Shown: in pieces, positions 29,113 to 37,177 of the stretch | Numbering within the stretch: position 1 is the first letter of the stretch | Layout of the letters: each line of letters starts with the position of its first letter | NCBI RefSeq assembly: GCF_009846885.1 | Contig: NZ_WUWM01000017.1 | Coordinates: forward strand, 62,001 to 126,000 | Reading direction: 5' to 3' | Origin: Paenibacillus puerhi | Lineage (GTDB): Bacteria > Bacillota > Bacilli > Paenibacillales > NBRC-103111 | DNA: 64,000 bases | Notes under the pieces: generated by a model | The model's database searches: none | What the model saw: the letters and a program-made list of their open reading frames with translations, nothing else | What the model was told of the DNA's origin: nothing | Translations under genes and position numbers: made by a program

Positions 29113-30258
29113 ATGAATCACATGCTGCTAGAGCTGGCCAATACTCGCCAGACCTATCGTAAGATGCTTAATTTGTACTGGCTGACCATCCCGCTGACGG
29201 TCCTCCTGGAATTCGCGATCCAACGTCTGCTAGTTCAGGCAAGTCTGGCCGATATTCTGCCGTCGCTGATCGGGCAAATGCTCCTTCTATCAGCGGCAAC
29301 CGGGCTTGTCGATCTGCTTTACTGCCGCCGCAACCTACAGAGCGATTGGCTGCTCATCCTGATGGGGATTATCTATGCCTCCTCCATCATCCTGATGAAT
29401 CCTACGATCGGCATCGTGCCCGCCACCTTCATTTTTCCCATTTTGACATCCATCATGACCTTCAATAAGAAACGCATTGCCGGCGCATTCGCTCTCGTGC
29501 TGCTCTGCTTCGCCCTTCTGTATCTCTTCAGTCCCTCGCTGCGCTTGACAATGCAGCCCATTCATATGATCGGAATCCTGTTCCTGTACACGGGCGCAGC
29601 GGCCATTGCCCTGTCCATGGCGGCCAGCGGCATTGAATTGCTGAACAATCTCAAGCACGCTACAGAAGCCAAGCAGGAGCTGCTGGTCAAAACCATCATT
29701 ATGGATACGCTCTCCAAGATGGATGCGCTTACCGATCTGTACAATCACAAAACCTTCCATGAATATCTCGAGAAGCTAATCGAACAAAACGAGCTTAATG
29801 AGCTGTCTCTGCAGCTGGCCATTCTCGATATCGACAACTTCAAGCGTATCAATGATACCTACGGCCATTGGGTCGGCGATATCATCCTTGTGCGCGTAGC
29901 CGCCATTATTAAGGAAACCGTGACGCCGAATGATTTCGTGGCTCGTTACGGAGGCGAGGAGTTTGCCGTTATCTTCACGGAGAAAACGCTTGAGGAGGCT
30001 TACCGGCTATCCGAGCTCATCCGCCAGCGGCTGTTCATGACCGCCCATCCCGAGCTTGACTCCAAGTCGGCCACCATCAGCATCGGACTTCAGGAATATC
30101 GAAAAGGAAAAGGGAAAGAAGCGCTCTTTAAGGGCGCGGATGCCTCCCTCTATGCGGCCAAGCGTTCCGGCAAAAATAAAACGGTCATTCACTCCATTCC
30201 GGGGGAATCTGCTTTGTCATCCACCCGGAGCTTCCTGGCTCAGGAGGCCGCCGAGTAG
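29113..30258 (+). CDS. Membrane diguanylate cyclase (GGDEF domain)
   Basis: A 381-residue protein. The first ~185 residues form about six membrane helices; a short helix leads to a GGDEF domain (~200-365) with DALTDLYNHKTFHEYLE, ILDIDNFKRINDTYGHWVGD and the active-site loop RYGGEEF (GGEEF, intact). It should make cyclic di-GMP from GTP. No I-site RxxD is seen at the usual five residues upstream of GGEEF. Start ATG 29113 follows GGGGAG at seven bases. It lies about 2.7 kb from the PilZ fusion gene, a possible effector. Confidence 0.92.
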   Translation: MNHMLLELANTRQTYRKMLNLYWLTIPLTVLLEFAIQRLLVQASLADILPSLIGQMLLLSAATGLVDLLYCRRNLQSDWLLILMGIIYASSIILMNPTIGIVPATFIFPILTSIMTFNKKRIAGAFALVLLCFALLYLFSPSLRLTMQPIHMIGILFLYTGAAAIALSMAASGIELLNNLKHATEAKQELLVKTIIMDTLSKMDALTDLYNHKTFHEYLEKLIEQNELNELSLQLAILDIDNFKRINDTYGHWVGDIILVRVAAIIKETVTPNDFVARYGGEEFAVIFTEKTLEEAYRLSELIRQRLFMTAHPELDSKSATISIGLQEYRKGKGKEALFKGADASLYAAKRSGKNKTVIHSIPGESALSSTRSFLAQEAAE

Positions 30259-30303
30259 GTAAACGCTTCAGGCCGGAGCGTCCCGAAGGGAAAGGAAATT
30301 CTC

Positions 30304-30343
30304 AAAAGGCCCCTTTCTTCCCGATGGAAAGAGAGGGGCCTTT
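30304..30343. terminator. Terminator between the diguanylate cyclase and purU
   Basis: AAAGGCCCCTTTC / GAGAGGGGCCTTT hairpin (about 13 bp with minor mismatch) lying between convergent genes, with A and T tracts on either side. Confidence 0.82.
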
Positions 30344-30372
30344 GCTGTCCTCTGCGAGAGGTCGCCGGTTAA

Positions 30373-31269
30373 CTAGTTAAATACAACCGTCTTGTTCTGA
30401 TGGACGATCACGCGATCCTCCACATGCCAGTTGACCGCCTTGGCCAGCACGGTCCGCTCAATATGCCGCCCGATCCGCTTCAGGTCGTCTACATGATCGC
30501 GATGGCTGACGCGCTGAACGTCCTGCTCGATGATCGGTCCGCCGTCGAGCTCCTCCGTCACGTAATGCGCGGTGGCACCGATGATCTTCACCCCGCGATT
30601 ATGCGCTTGAGCATAGGGCTTGCCGCCCACGAATGCGGGCAGGAAGGAGTGATGGATGTTGATGATCCGGTTAGGGAAATGCTCGATGAACTTCGGTGAG
30701 ATGATCTGCATATACCGCGCCAAAATAATCGCATCCACGTTATCCCCCACCAGCTCCAGCTGGCGTCGCTCCGCCTCGGCTTTCGTGTCCGCCGTAACCG
30801 GAATGTGATGGTATGGAATGCCGAGCGCCTCAACAAGCTCCCGCATCTCGTTATGATTGCTGATCACCATCGCGATATCCGCATCCAGATCGCCCGACTG
30901 CCAGTGCCACAGCAGCTCAAGCAGGCAGTGGTCCTCCTTGGAGACGAAGATCGCCAGGCGCTTCTTGCGGCTGGCGCGCGTAATGCTCCACTCCATCGAG
31001 AACTGTTCGGCTATCTTCGCGAAGTCCGCCTTCAGCTGCTGACGGCGGGCGTCGAGATTCTCGAGATCGAACTCGATGCGAATGAAAAACAAGCCGCCTT
31101 CGGAAGGCTCCATCGTATACTGATCGGACTGAATGATATTCGCGCCGTAGTCAAACAAAAACCGCGAAACCGTGGCGACGATCCCCGGCTGGTCGGGACA
31201 TGAGACAAGCATCCGCGCACGATTGATCAGGGAATTGCTTTTAGTTTTAGTGATTTTGTTGGGAACCAT
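30373..31269 (-). CDS. purU: Formyltetrahydrofolate deformylase
   Basis: A 298-residue protein with an N-terminal ACT domain (LVSCPDQPGIVATVSRFLF, ~20-95) and a C-terminal formyltransferase fold: SNHNEMRELVEALGIPYHHIP, the catalytic INIHHSFLPAF (~230) and GATAHYVTEELDGGPIIEQD (~255). PurU hydrolyses 10-formyl-tetrahydrofolate to formate and THF, balancing the one-carbon pool for purine synthesis. AAAGGAG stands 12 bases before ATG 31269, slightly far. Lies downstream of nfo on the same strand. Confidence 0.95.
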   Translation of the reverse strand: MVPNKITKTKSNSLINRARMLVSCPDQPGIVATVSRFLFDYGANIIQSDQYTMEPSEGGLFFIRIEFDLENLDARRQQLKADFAKIAEQFSMEWSITRASRKKRLAIFVSKEDHCLLELLWHWQSGDLDADIAMVISNHNEMRELVEALGIPYHHIPVTADTKAEAERRQLELVGDNVDAIILARYMQIISPKFIEHFPNRIINIHHSFLPAFVGGKPYAQAHNRGVKIIGATAHYVTEELDGGPIIEQDVQRVSHRDHVDDLKRIGRHIERTVLAKAVNWHVEDRVIVHQNKTVVFN

Positions 31270-31381
31270 GTAGCTACACTTCTCCTTTATCCGACACCTC
31301 TATGGCCGTTCGCTTCTATACCTGCATCCCGTTGCTTGCTCCGTTTACGAACAGGCGGGACAACCCGCTGCAACAGGCAAT

Positions 31382-32509
31382 TTAGACCGCGGCAAACACA
31401 TGCTCGCCGGCGAACCAGGCGGTCAAACGATGGTTCACCTGCTCCTCGCTCAGATGAGGAAACAGATCCTCGGCGGCGATCAGGTCATACAGCCGTTCCA
31501 TCGGCTCGCGCCCGTCAGCCTTCTTCGCCTTCGGATCGCTCTTGAGCAGCTCCCACGTCGTCAGTACAAACGCCCGGGGGTCCAGTTCCTGCTTCTTGAA
31601 GAAATGCGACAGCTTCTCTACGTCGGTGAGGAAGCCTTCCCCGAAGCGCTGCTGCGCCTTGTCCCCAAGCAGCGCGATCTCCACTTCATACATCGGCCGC
31701 TGCGACGTCGATTCCTTGCCGATCCAGGGCGTTTCCAGAATAAACGGAAGATGCTGCAGCTTCTCGTGGTGGACCAGGTTGTACATGGTCTTGAAGCCGA
31801 GCCAGCCCGCTCCGATAGGAGCATGGCGGTCCTTCGCTCCACCCCGCGGGTTCTTGCTGTCATTCAAGTGAACGACAGCCAGCCGGTTCAAGCCTACGGT
31901 ACGGTCGAACTGCTCCAATACGCCGTCCAGATCGTTTACGATGTCATAACCGGCATCATGGATATGGCAGGTATCCAGACAAACCGTCAGCTTGTCGTTG
32001 CGCCCGACCTTCTCGATAATGGCGGCGAGCTCCTCGAAGCTGCGCCCGATTTCCGTGCCCTTGCCTGCCATCGTCTCCAGCGCGATATGAACATTCGTAT
32101 CCTTTACGCCTTCAAGCACCTCATTGAGTCCCTCGGCAATGCGGTTGATGCCGAACTCGGCATCCTTATCCGTATAAGCGCCCGGATGGAGCACAATCTG
32201 CTTAACGCCGAGATAGTCCGTGCGCCGGATCTCATCCTGCAGGAAGCGAACCGCCAGCTCGTACGTATCCTCTTTATAGGAACCTAGATTGATAATGTAC
32301 GGAGCATGCACGATAATCTCGCCGATCCCATGCTCCTCCATGACCGCCTTACCCTCATCGATGTATTGGTCGGCGATCGGCTTGCGCCGTGTATTCTGCG
32401 GTGCGCCGGTATAGATCATGAACGTACCTGAGCCGTAACTGACGGCTTCATTAGCTGCATTCAGCAGCCCTTTATCTGAAAACGATACATGTGAGCCAAT
32501 TTTGACCAT
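31382..32509 (-). CDS. nfo: Endonuclease IV with C-terminal extension
   Basis: Residues 1-~285 form the AP endonuclease 2 TIM barrel: [14 protein letters not shown] (His zinc ligand), [25 protein letters not shown], the glutamate in [23 protein letters not shown] and [12 protein letters not shown] with the following DRHAPIG, all zinc ligands in place. It cuts DNA 5' to abasic sites. The protein is 375 residues while typical Nfo is about 280-300; the last ~85 residues (from about SHFFKKQEL) are an added helical tail. ATG 32509 is preferred over GTG 32521, which abuts the ribosome binding site. Confidence 0.92.
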   Translation of the reverse strand: MVKIGSHVSFSDKGLLNAANEAVSYGSGTFMIYTGAPQNTRRKPIADQYIDEGKAVMEEHGIGEIIVHAPYIINLGSYKEDTYELAVRFLQDEIRRTDYLGVKQIVLHPGAYTDKDAEFGINRIAEGLNEVLEGVKDTNVHIALETMAGKGTEIGRSFEELAAIIEKVGRNDKLTVCLDTCHIHDAGYDIVNDLDGVLEQFDRTVGLNRLAVVHLNDSKNPRGGAKDRHAPIGAGWLGFKTMYNLVHHEKLQHLPFILETPWIGKESTSQRPMYEVEIALLGDKAQQRFGEGFLTDVEKLSHFFKKQELDPRAFVLTTWELLKSDPKAKKADGREPMERLYDLIAAEDLFPHLSEEQVNHRLTAWFAGEHVFAAV

Positions 32510-32661
32510 GTCGTCCTTCACTCCCTTAACAGGTATTTCGTGCGCAGCTTCCTATAGTTTACTAGGAAAGCTGCAAGAAATCTAGAAAAGGAATTTCCCT
32601 TTTCCTTTCATGCATTTTCCTAACAACCAAATTGAGGTATAATGAGGGCGAGGTGACCAAT

Positions 32662-33114
32662 GTGATACCATACCTGAGCAGCAGCGCCCCGCCTCCGGGG
32701 TTTATGTGGTTTATTCTTTTTTGGGTTTTCGTACTGCTCTTCTCCATGTCGGTAGGCGGCTACTTTATGTTCCGCAAGTTCTTCAAGGTACTGCCCATGG
32801 CAGACGGCAAGTCCAAGCTGGACTGGCAAAACCATTATGTGGAGGCTTCCCGGCACCTGTGGACCGATGAAGCCAAGGCGTTCCTGGATGTGCTCGTCGA
32901 GCCGGTTCCCACGCCGTTCCGGGATATTGCCAAGCATTCCATCGCGGCCCGCATCGGCCAGCTCGCGCTTGAGGAGAAGGCCCCTGCCGTGACGCAGGAT
33001 CTCTGCATTAAGGGATATATTCTGGCGACTCCGAAGCGGGACTACAAGAGCTTGATCGTCTACCTAGACAAGAAGCAAATCGATTATACGCAATACAAGC
33101 ATCTTTTGAACTAA
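32662..33114 (+). CDS. DUF2621 membrane-anchored protein
   Basis: A 150-residue protein with a single N-terminal membrane segment (about 15-37, FMWFILFWVFVLLFSMSVGGY) and a cytosolic domain rich in conserved tryptophan/helix motifs (KLDWQNHYVEASRHLWTDEAK, FLDVLVEPVPTPFRD). I recognise it as DUF2621, a family found in spore-forming Bacillales (B. subtilis YneK type); function unknown. Start GTG 32662 follows GAGGTG at six bases. Divergent from nfo. Confidence 0.75.
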   Translation: MIPYLSSSAPPPGFMWFILFWVFVLLFSMSVGGYFMFRKFFKVLPMADGKSKLDWQNHYVEASRHLWTDEAKAFLDVLVEPVPTPFRDIAKHSIAARIGQLALEEKAPAVTQDLCIKGYILATPKRDYKSLIVYLDKKQIDYTQYKHLLN

Positions 33115-33213
33115 CGGCAAAGTCCTGTTCTGCAGCTGGATGATCCAGCAGCATGCCGTTGCCGTACCCGGCCGCTAACGGATTACCGCTGGCAGCCGAG
33201 CCGGCTGGAGAGC

Positions 33214-33252
33214 AAAAGGCTTCCCTTCCGCTTTACGGGTTGGGAAGCCTTT
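33214..33252. terminator. Bidirectional terminator between DUF2621 gene and SLH gene
   Basis: AAAGGCTTCCC pairs with GGGAAGCCTTT across a loop, with T-tract TTTCTTCG on the plus side and an A-tract on the other, between two convergent genes. Confidence 0.85.
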
Positions 33253-33268
33253 CTTCGTGTACGGCCCT

Positions 33269-34648
33269 TTATTTCTTCTTCTTGGTCTCCGGCATTTGAT
33301 CCGACCATTTAACCGATAACGTCACGTTGTAATTACCATGAGTTTTGAGTTCCGGCTCGCGCACTTGCGACCGGAAGCCGACAAGCGATACGCCGCCGAC
33401 GGACAGCGTCACGGGGAATTCCTCCTTCTTCACGAAGGAGATTTTGCCGTCCACCACGATATACAGATCGATGCCTTCCTTCGCGGTGAAATCAACCGTC
33501 AGGTACCTGCTGCCCTGAGGCTGCACGGCGGCTTCAAGATCACCGTGGGTCGCCACATTTTTGGTCAACACGCCCAAGTCGTCAAAGTAATCCCGGACGT
33601 AAATGACGGATTTATCCGACCACTCCCGTGAACCCGGCTGCTCGACGGAAGGATTCAGGATCCCGCCCGAGGCATTGGGGATTGGAGACCCGTTTCCTCC
33701 GGATGCCGAGCCCCCGCCCGAGCCCGAGTTTGTTCCGGTCTTCGCTTCCAGCTCAACGGTCGAATATAAGGAAAGCCATTTCTCCGTTTTCAGGTAGTGG
33801 TAGATCCGGTCCAGGATCACGACGGCTTCCGCACGGGTAACCGGATCCCTGGGACGGAACCGTCCATTATCGGTCGGCGACATGATGCCGTTCGCTTTCA
33901 GTCCCGCCAGTCCCTTGGCCTGCACATTGGACAGCAGGTCGTCTCCCAGCTTGCAGTCGCTTGCTCCCTTGCCGATCATCAGCGTTTTGTAGACAATCTC
34001 ATCGTCCGCACGCATCCAGCCGCTGGCATCGTAACGCCCGTCTGACTTGGCGAACCAGTAGGCCGATTCGTCCTCCAGCAGGCTGGAGGGCATATCCTTG
34101 AATTGCAGCAGGGCCGCGCATGCATCGTTCGCGCTCAGACGGTCGCCGCCGGCCAGCTTGCCCCCGAACATGGCATATAGAATCTGCGCCAGCTCCAATC
34201 TAGTGAGCGGCCGGTCCGGATTGAAGGCCAGCTGTCCTTGCTCATTCACTCCGAAGCCTCCGATGCGGAAAGATGCATCGTATAGATCGCTAATGGGCTT
34301 ATATGCCCAATGATCGGTAGGCACATCGGCAAAGTACCCGATCTTGTTCAATTCCGTCGCCTTCAGGTTAGGCCGATATGTATCGAATAACCGGAATACC
34401 ATGGCCGACCATTCGGCCTTGCTGATGGCTTGGTCCGGACGGAACAGTCCGTCGGGGTAACCGGTTATGATTTGTTTGCTGGTCATCAGTTCTATGGAGT
34501 TGATGGCCCATACATAGCTCGAGGTAACGTCGCTGTAGCGGCTTGCAGCCTGAACCGGCTGCGGCTGGACCGCAAGGGCGGAACATCCTACGGCGACCGT
34601 CAAAGCCAACGCGATGCGGCGGAGCCACTTTGGTGGCGTCTTGTCCAT
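33269..34648 (-). CDS. SLH-domain surface protein
   Basis: A 459-residue exported protein: signal peptide (1-~34, ending VQAAS), three SLH repeats (~36-300: SDVTSSYVWAINSIELMTSK, FADVPTDHWAYKPISDLYD, and a third ending RAEAVVILDRIYHYL), a Gly/Ser linker (GSGGGSASGGNGSP, ~318), then a ~110-residue beta-rich C-terminal domain with no family I recognise. SLH repeats would tie it to the pyruvylated wall polymer. Unlike the SLH subtilase, SLH repeats are N-terminal here. A likely acceptor or neighbour of surface glycosylation, but that is not shown. Confidence 0.9.
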   Translation of the reverse strand: MDKTPPKWLRRIALALTVAVGCSALAVQPQPVQAASRYSDVTSSYVWAINSIELMTSKQIITGYPDGLFRPDQAISKAEWSAMVFRLFDTYRPNLKATELNKIGYFADVPTDHWAYKPISDLYDASFRIGGFGVNEQGQLAFNPDRPLTRLELAQILYAMFGGKLAGGDRLSANDACAALLQFKDMPSSLLEDESAYWFAKSDGRYDASGWMRADDEIVYKTLMIGKGASDCKLGDDLLSNVQAKGLAGLKANGIMSPTDNGRFRPRDPVTRAEAVVILDRIYHYLKTEKWLSLYSTVELEAKTGTNSGSGGGSASGGNGSPIPNASGGILNPSVEQPGSREWSDKSVIYVRDYFDDLGVLTKNVATHGDLEAAVQPQGSRYLTVDFTAKEGIDLYIVVDGKISFVKKEEFPVTLSVGGVSLVGFRSQVREPELKTHGNYNVTLSVKWSDQMPETKKKK

Positions 34649-34727
34649 AATTCATTCTACCTCCCGTCTCTTCTTATTTTATCGGAAGGAACGGCTCCAA
34701 ATGTTACCTGCTTTGGGTAAATGGATG

Positions 34728-35486
34728 TTATCTTTGCAAGATTTCGCGCAGTCTGGCCGGATAATCGGTTATGATGCCCGAAAAGCCCGCCTCCACCGCC
34801 CTTGTCAAATGCACGGGGTCATTGACCGTATACGGGTATACCTGAAGCCCCGCACTGACAGCCTGTGCCACGTCCTCCGCGTCCATACTCAGATAATGCG
34901 GGTGCAGCGAGTACACCTCCATGTCCGAAAGCTCGGCCAGCCGCGCATGATGCACAAAGCCGCCTACATAGAGCAAGCCTATGCGAAGCTCCGGGATATC
35001 CCGCTTCAGCCGGTGCAGCGTCTTGTGGCCGAAGGAGGAGACGACGACGGTCGCCAGGCGGTCATACTCCTTCAACAGCCTCTGCAACTCTCCGGACAAA
35101 CGCGCGCTATAGCCGCACTTGATCTCCACATTGATCATGATGCCGGGAGGCGTCAGAGCCAATACGTCTGCCAGAAGCGGCAGCCGCTCTCCCGCGAATC
35201 GTTCGTCAAACCAGCTTCCCGCATCAAGCCGCCTGAGCTCCTCCATCGTCAACTGCTCGATAAATCCGCTTCCATCTGTCGTTCTGTCTACGGTGTGGTC
35301 ATGACACACGATTAGCTCGCCATCCGCCGTCTCGTGGATGTCTAGCTCTATAGCATCCGCCCCTTGCTCCAGTGCCAAACGGAACGATGCCAGCGTATTT
35401 TCCGGCGCTTCTCCTGCGGCGCCCCGGTGCCCAATAATGAGCTGCTTCGCATTGGTTGCGTGCTCGCTTCCAGACTTGTCCGACAT
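34728..35486 (-). CDS. Glycerophosphodiester phosphodiesterase
   Basis: A 252-residue GDPD TIM-barrel enzyme without signal peptide. Active-site features: IIGHRGAAGEAPENTLASF (His, Arg, Glu, Asn), IELDIHETADGELIVCHD (Glu, Asp, second His) and NVEIKCG for the third metal ligand. Hydrolyses glycerophosphodiesters to glycerol-3-phosphate and alcohol; cytosolic UgpQ-like. ATG 35486 follows GGGAGG. A transcript ending in a terminator 170 bases upstream on the same strand could read towards this gene. Confidence 0.93.
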   Translation of the reverse strand: MSDKSGSEHATNAKQLIIGHRGAAGEAPENTLASFRLALEQGADAIELDIHETADGELIVCHDHTVDRTTDGSGFIEQLTMEELRRLDAGSWFDERFAGERLPLLADVLALTPPGIMINVEIKCGYSARLSGELQRLLKEYDRLATVVVSSFGHKTLHRLKRDIPELRIGLLYVGGFVHHARLAELSDMEVYSLHPHYLSMDAEDVAQAVSAGLQVYPYTVNDPVHLTRAVEAGFSGIITDYPARLREILQR

Positions 35487-35656
35487 ATCGTCAGCCTCCC
35501 TCTACCATGTATAGATGATCTACCTGACCGTTTAACGCCCGTTGTTGTTTCTATTCTATTATGGGCGGGACCCTTGGTGAATTCAAGATTTGGGAGCGTC
35601 CGGCTTCGTAAAGAATCTGTGAAGACCGTGAGCCGACCGAACCGGACGGACCGGAC

Positions 35657-35704
35657 AAAAAAAAAACCGTCCGAGCTATGCGCTGGATTACGCATGGCTC
35701 AGAC
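35657..35704 (-). terminator. Strong terminator of an upstream minus-strand transcript
   Basis: A 14-bp stem with two G-U-type mismatches (GTCTGAGCCATGCG / CGCATAGCTCGGAC, 8-base loop) followed on the minus strand by GG and ten T. There is no protein gene before it on this strand for over 600 bases, so it must end an RNA. Confidence 0.9.
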
Positions 35705-35985
35705 AGCTTGGAAGGGTTGCTGCGTTCAGCCCTTCACAGGCTCGTGCCTGATGGGCCTTGTTTCATTCTCCAGGCTAATAAAAGCAGCGATCCCGCATCA
35801 CCCTATTGGCTAGGCGCGAATATCTACATGCTTCCCCAGATGGGCAGGCTGCGCCGCCGCAAAATCTTGGAGAAGGACAGCCGTTTGCGCCGCTTGCGAA
35901 TCTTTAACTTTACTGAGGAGTGCCAGACCGACAGCTTGCTGCAGCCCATTCGGGCTGGATGCAGCGTTTAAGGCGGATTGAATAT
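35657..35985 (-). ncRNA. Putative structured noncoding RNA
   Basis: The ~330 bases before the terminator carry no convincing minus-strand reading frame but much local base-pairing: near the 5' side CCAGCCCGAATGGGCTG forms a hairpin (about 35940-35960), and near the 3' side GAAGGG(CTGAACGCAGCAA)CCCTTC, GCCTG/CAGGC arms and a long GGCC...GGCC arrangement. I compared it mentally with SRP RNA, 6S RNA, RNase P RNA, tmRNA, T-box and the common riboswitch consensus boxes and found no match. The 5' end and promoter are not determined. It could also be a leader that controls the phosphodiesterase gene by attenuation. Confidence 0.5.
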
Positions 35986-36063
35986 GCAATCAGGTCACCT
36001 TCTTATCATCTAAAAAATAGGGCAGTCCGGCCGAACTTCCCTTCTATTCCACTATAAAGCAAG

Positions 36064-36100
36064 GGACCTGGCGCGTAAAGAAACCCGTATGTCCAGGTCC
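36064..36100. other. 8-bp inverted repeat between tRNA-Leu and the putative RNA
   Basis: GGACCTGG and CCAGGTCC are separated by 21 bases. No adjacent T-tract, so probably not a terminator. It lies between the tRNA-Leu terminator and the putative RNA start region, and may belong to the promoter or 5' part of that RNA. Confidence 0.4.
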
Positions 36101-36124
36101 AGATTCCCCAATCCGGGTCTATAT

Positions 36125-36157
36125 AAAAAGAGAGCCTGGCCCGTTGGGCTCAAGCTC
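36125..36157 (-). terminator. Terminator of the first tRNA-Leu gene
   Basis: On the minus strand GAGCTTGAGCCC-AAC-GGGCCAGGCTC pairs over about 11 bp with one bulge and is followed by TCTTTTTAT, 20 bases after the tRNA 3' end. Confidence 0.85.
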
Positions 36158-36177
36158 CCGTTAACTCATGCTGGCTA

Positions 36178-36260
36178 TGCGGTTGAGAGGACTCGAACCT
36201 CCACGGGCGTACGCCCACTACCCCCTCAAGATAGCGTGTCTGCCATTCCACCACAACCGC
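36178..36260 (-). tRNA. tRNA-Leu (GAG)
   Basis: Minus-strand cloverleaf: acceptor GCGGTTG/CAACCGC, D-arm, anticodon loop CTTGAGG with anticodon GAG, a long class II variable arm (GTGGGCGTACGCCC), T-arm GAGGTTCGAGTCCTC and discriminator A. CCA is not encoded. Decodes CUC/CUU leucine codons. Almost identical to the copy at 36899. Confidence 0.96.
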
Positions 36261-36354
36261 GCGACAATGTAGCCATTATACTGCTTTTTGTTCAATTAGT
36301 AAAGCGGGAGGGCTTGTGCAAGCTCCCCCGCTGTCCTTGGCGATCATGCTGTAT

Positions 36355-36774
36355 TTACTTTTGCCACACCCGCACTTCTTCACCGGCGCTATTGTATTCG
36401 ATACGTTCCGGCGTAAGCTTCAAGATCACATAGTCGGGATCGTGAGGACCCTCGAACCATTCTTTGAAGGAGTCGTTCCATAACCGTTCTCTGAGGCTGT
36501 CCTCGCTGCATATTTCCGCCTTGGCTTCAATTTGCAGGATGTCCGAGGACTTCTTCCCGTCGTAGCCGACCAGCACATGGACATGGGGATTGCTTCTCAG
36601 CTCGTCTACTTTATCGGTTTTTGAATTTGTCGCCAAATAAATCGTCAAGCCTTCGTGAAATAATGCCATATACCGAACCTTCGGTTTCTGTCCGTCTACG
36701 GTACCGAAAGAACAAAAACGATTGGCCGCCAACACCTCGACAATTTTCTCTTCTAGCTGCTTGGTTTGCTGCAT
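36355..36774 (-). CDS. Pyridoxamine 5'-phosphate oxidase-family protein
   Basis: A 139-residue split-barrel flavin-binding protein of the general-stress/PNPOx-like group. Features: CSFGTVDGQKPKVRYMALFHEG (residues ~20-42), TNSKTDKVDELRSNPHVHVLVGYD and LKLTPERIEYNSAGEEVRVW at the end. Members bind FMN or F420-like cofactors and reduce small molecules; the specific substrate is unknown. ATG 36774 follows AAGGGAGAG. It sits alone between the two tRNA-Leu genes. Confidence 0.85.
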   Translation of the reverse strand: MQQTKQLEEKIVEVLAANRFCSFGTVDGQKPKVRYMALFHEGLTIYLATNSKTDKVDELRSNPHVHVLVGYDGKKSSDILQIEAKAEICSEDSLRERLWNDSFKEWFEGPHDPDYVILKLTPERIEYNSAGEEVRVWQK

Positions 36775-36840
36775 AACGAAACTCTCCCTTCATCGGTCAG
36801 GTTGTTCGTTATATTCCCCCAAAACCGCTGGTTCGAAACC

Positions 36841-36877
36841 AAAAAAAGCCCGCTCCCTGAATTAACGGGTACGGACT
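36841..36877 (-). terminator. Terminator of the second tRNA-Leu gene
   Basis: On the minus strand AGTCCGTACCC-GTTAATTCA-GGGAGCGGGCT pairs over about ten positions (some G-U) and is followed by seven T; it starts 21 bases past the tRNA 3' end. Confidence 0.85.
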
Positions 36878-36898
36878 CTTATCGGATATGAAGCTTGA

Positions 36899-36981
36899 TG
36901 CGGTTGAGAGGACTCGAACCTCCACGAGCGTACGCCCACTACCCCCTCAAGATAGCGTGTCTGCCATTCCACCACAACCGC
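36899..36981 (-). tRNA. tRNA-Leu (GAG), second copy
   Basis: Same sequence as the copy at 36178 apart from one base in the variable arm (GTACGCTCGTGG here, GTACGCCCGTGG there). Anticodon GAG, class II variable arm, CCA not encoded. It has its own terminator, so the two are separate transcription units. Confidence 0.96.
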
Positions 36982-37177
36982 GCATGTTTGGGGTCAATCC
37001 CCAGCACTTCTATGAAGACTAGTATAAAAGCGACAATTGTTATTATATCGGAATGCCTTATGGGTTGGCAACTATATTTTTTATGCAGCTTCGGCAAAGC
37101 CCCCTTAGGAACCCTGCTCTCTTTATGTTAAGATGTGATCAATCAGCCTAAACTTCATCCGGTAAGAGGTGCCGCTT

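Noticed and set aside
35364-35971. Plus-strand reading frames over the ncRNA region (about 149 and 97 codons)
   Set aside because: No ribosome binding site, composition of antisense frames, overlap with the phosphodiesterase start and with a strong minus-strand terminator.
35657-35985. Assignment as SRP RNA, 6S RNA, RNase P RNA, tmRNA or T-box
   Set aside because: The hallmark sequences (for example GGAAGGAAGCAG of SRP RNA, GGGTGG of T-boxes, tRNA-like end of tmRNA) are absent.
36990-37177. M-box magnesium riboswitch before corA
   Set aside because: None of the conserved M-box segments was found; the stretch is too short between tRNA-Leu and the gene.
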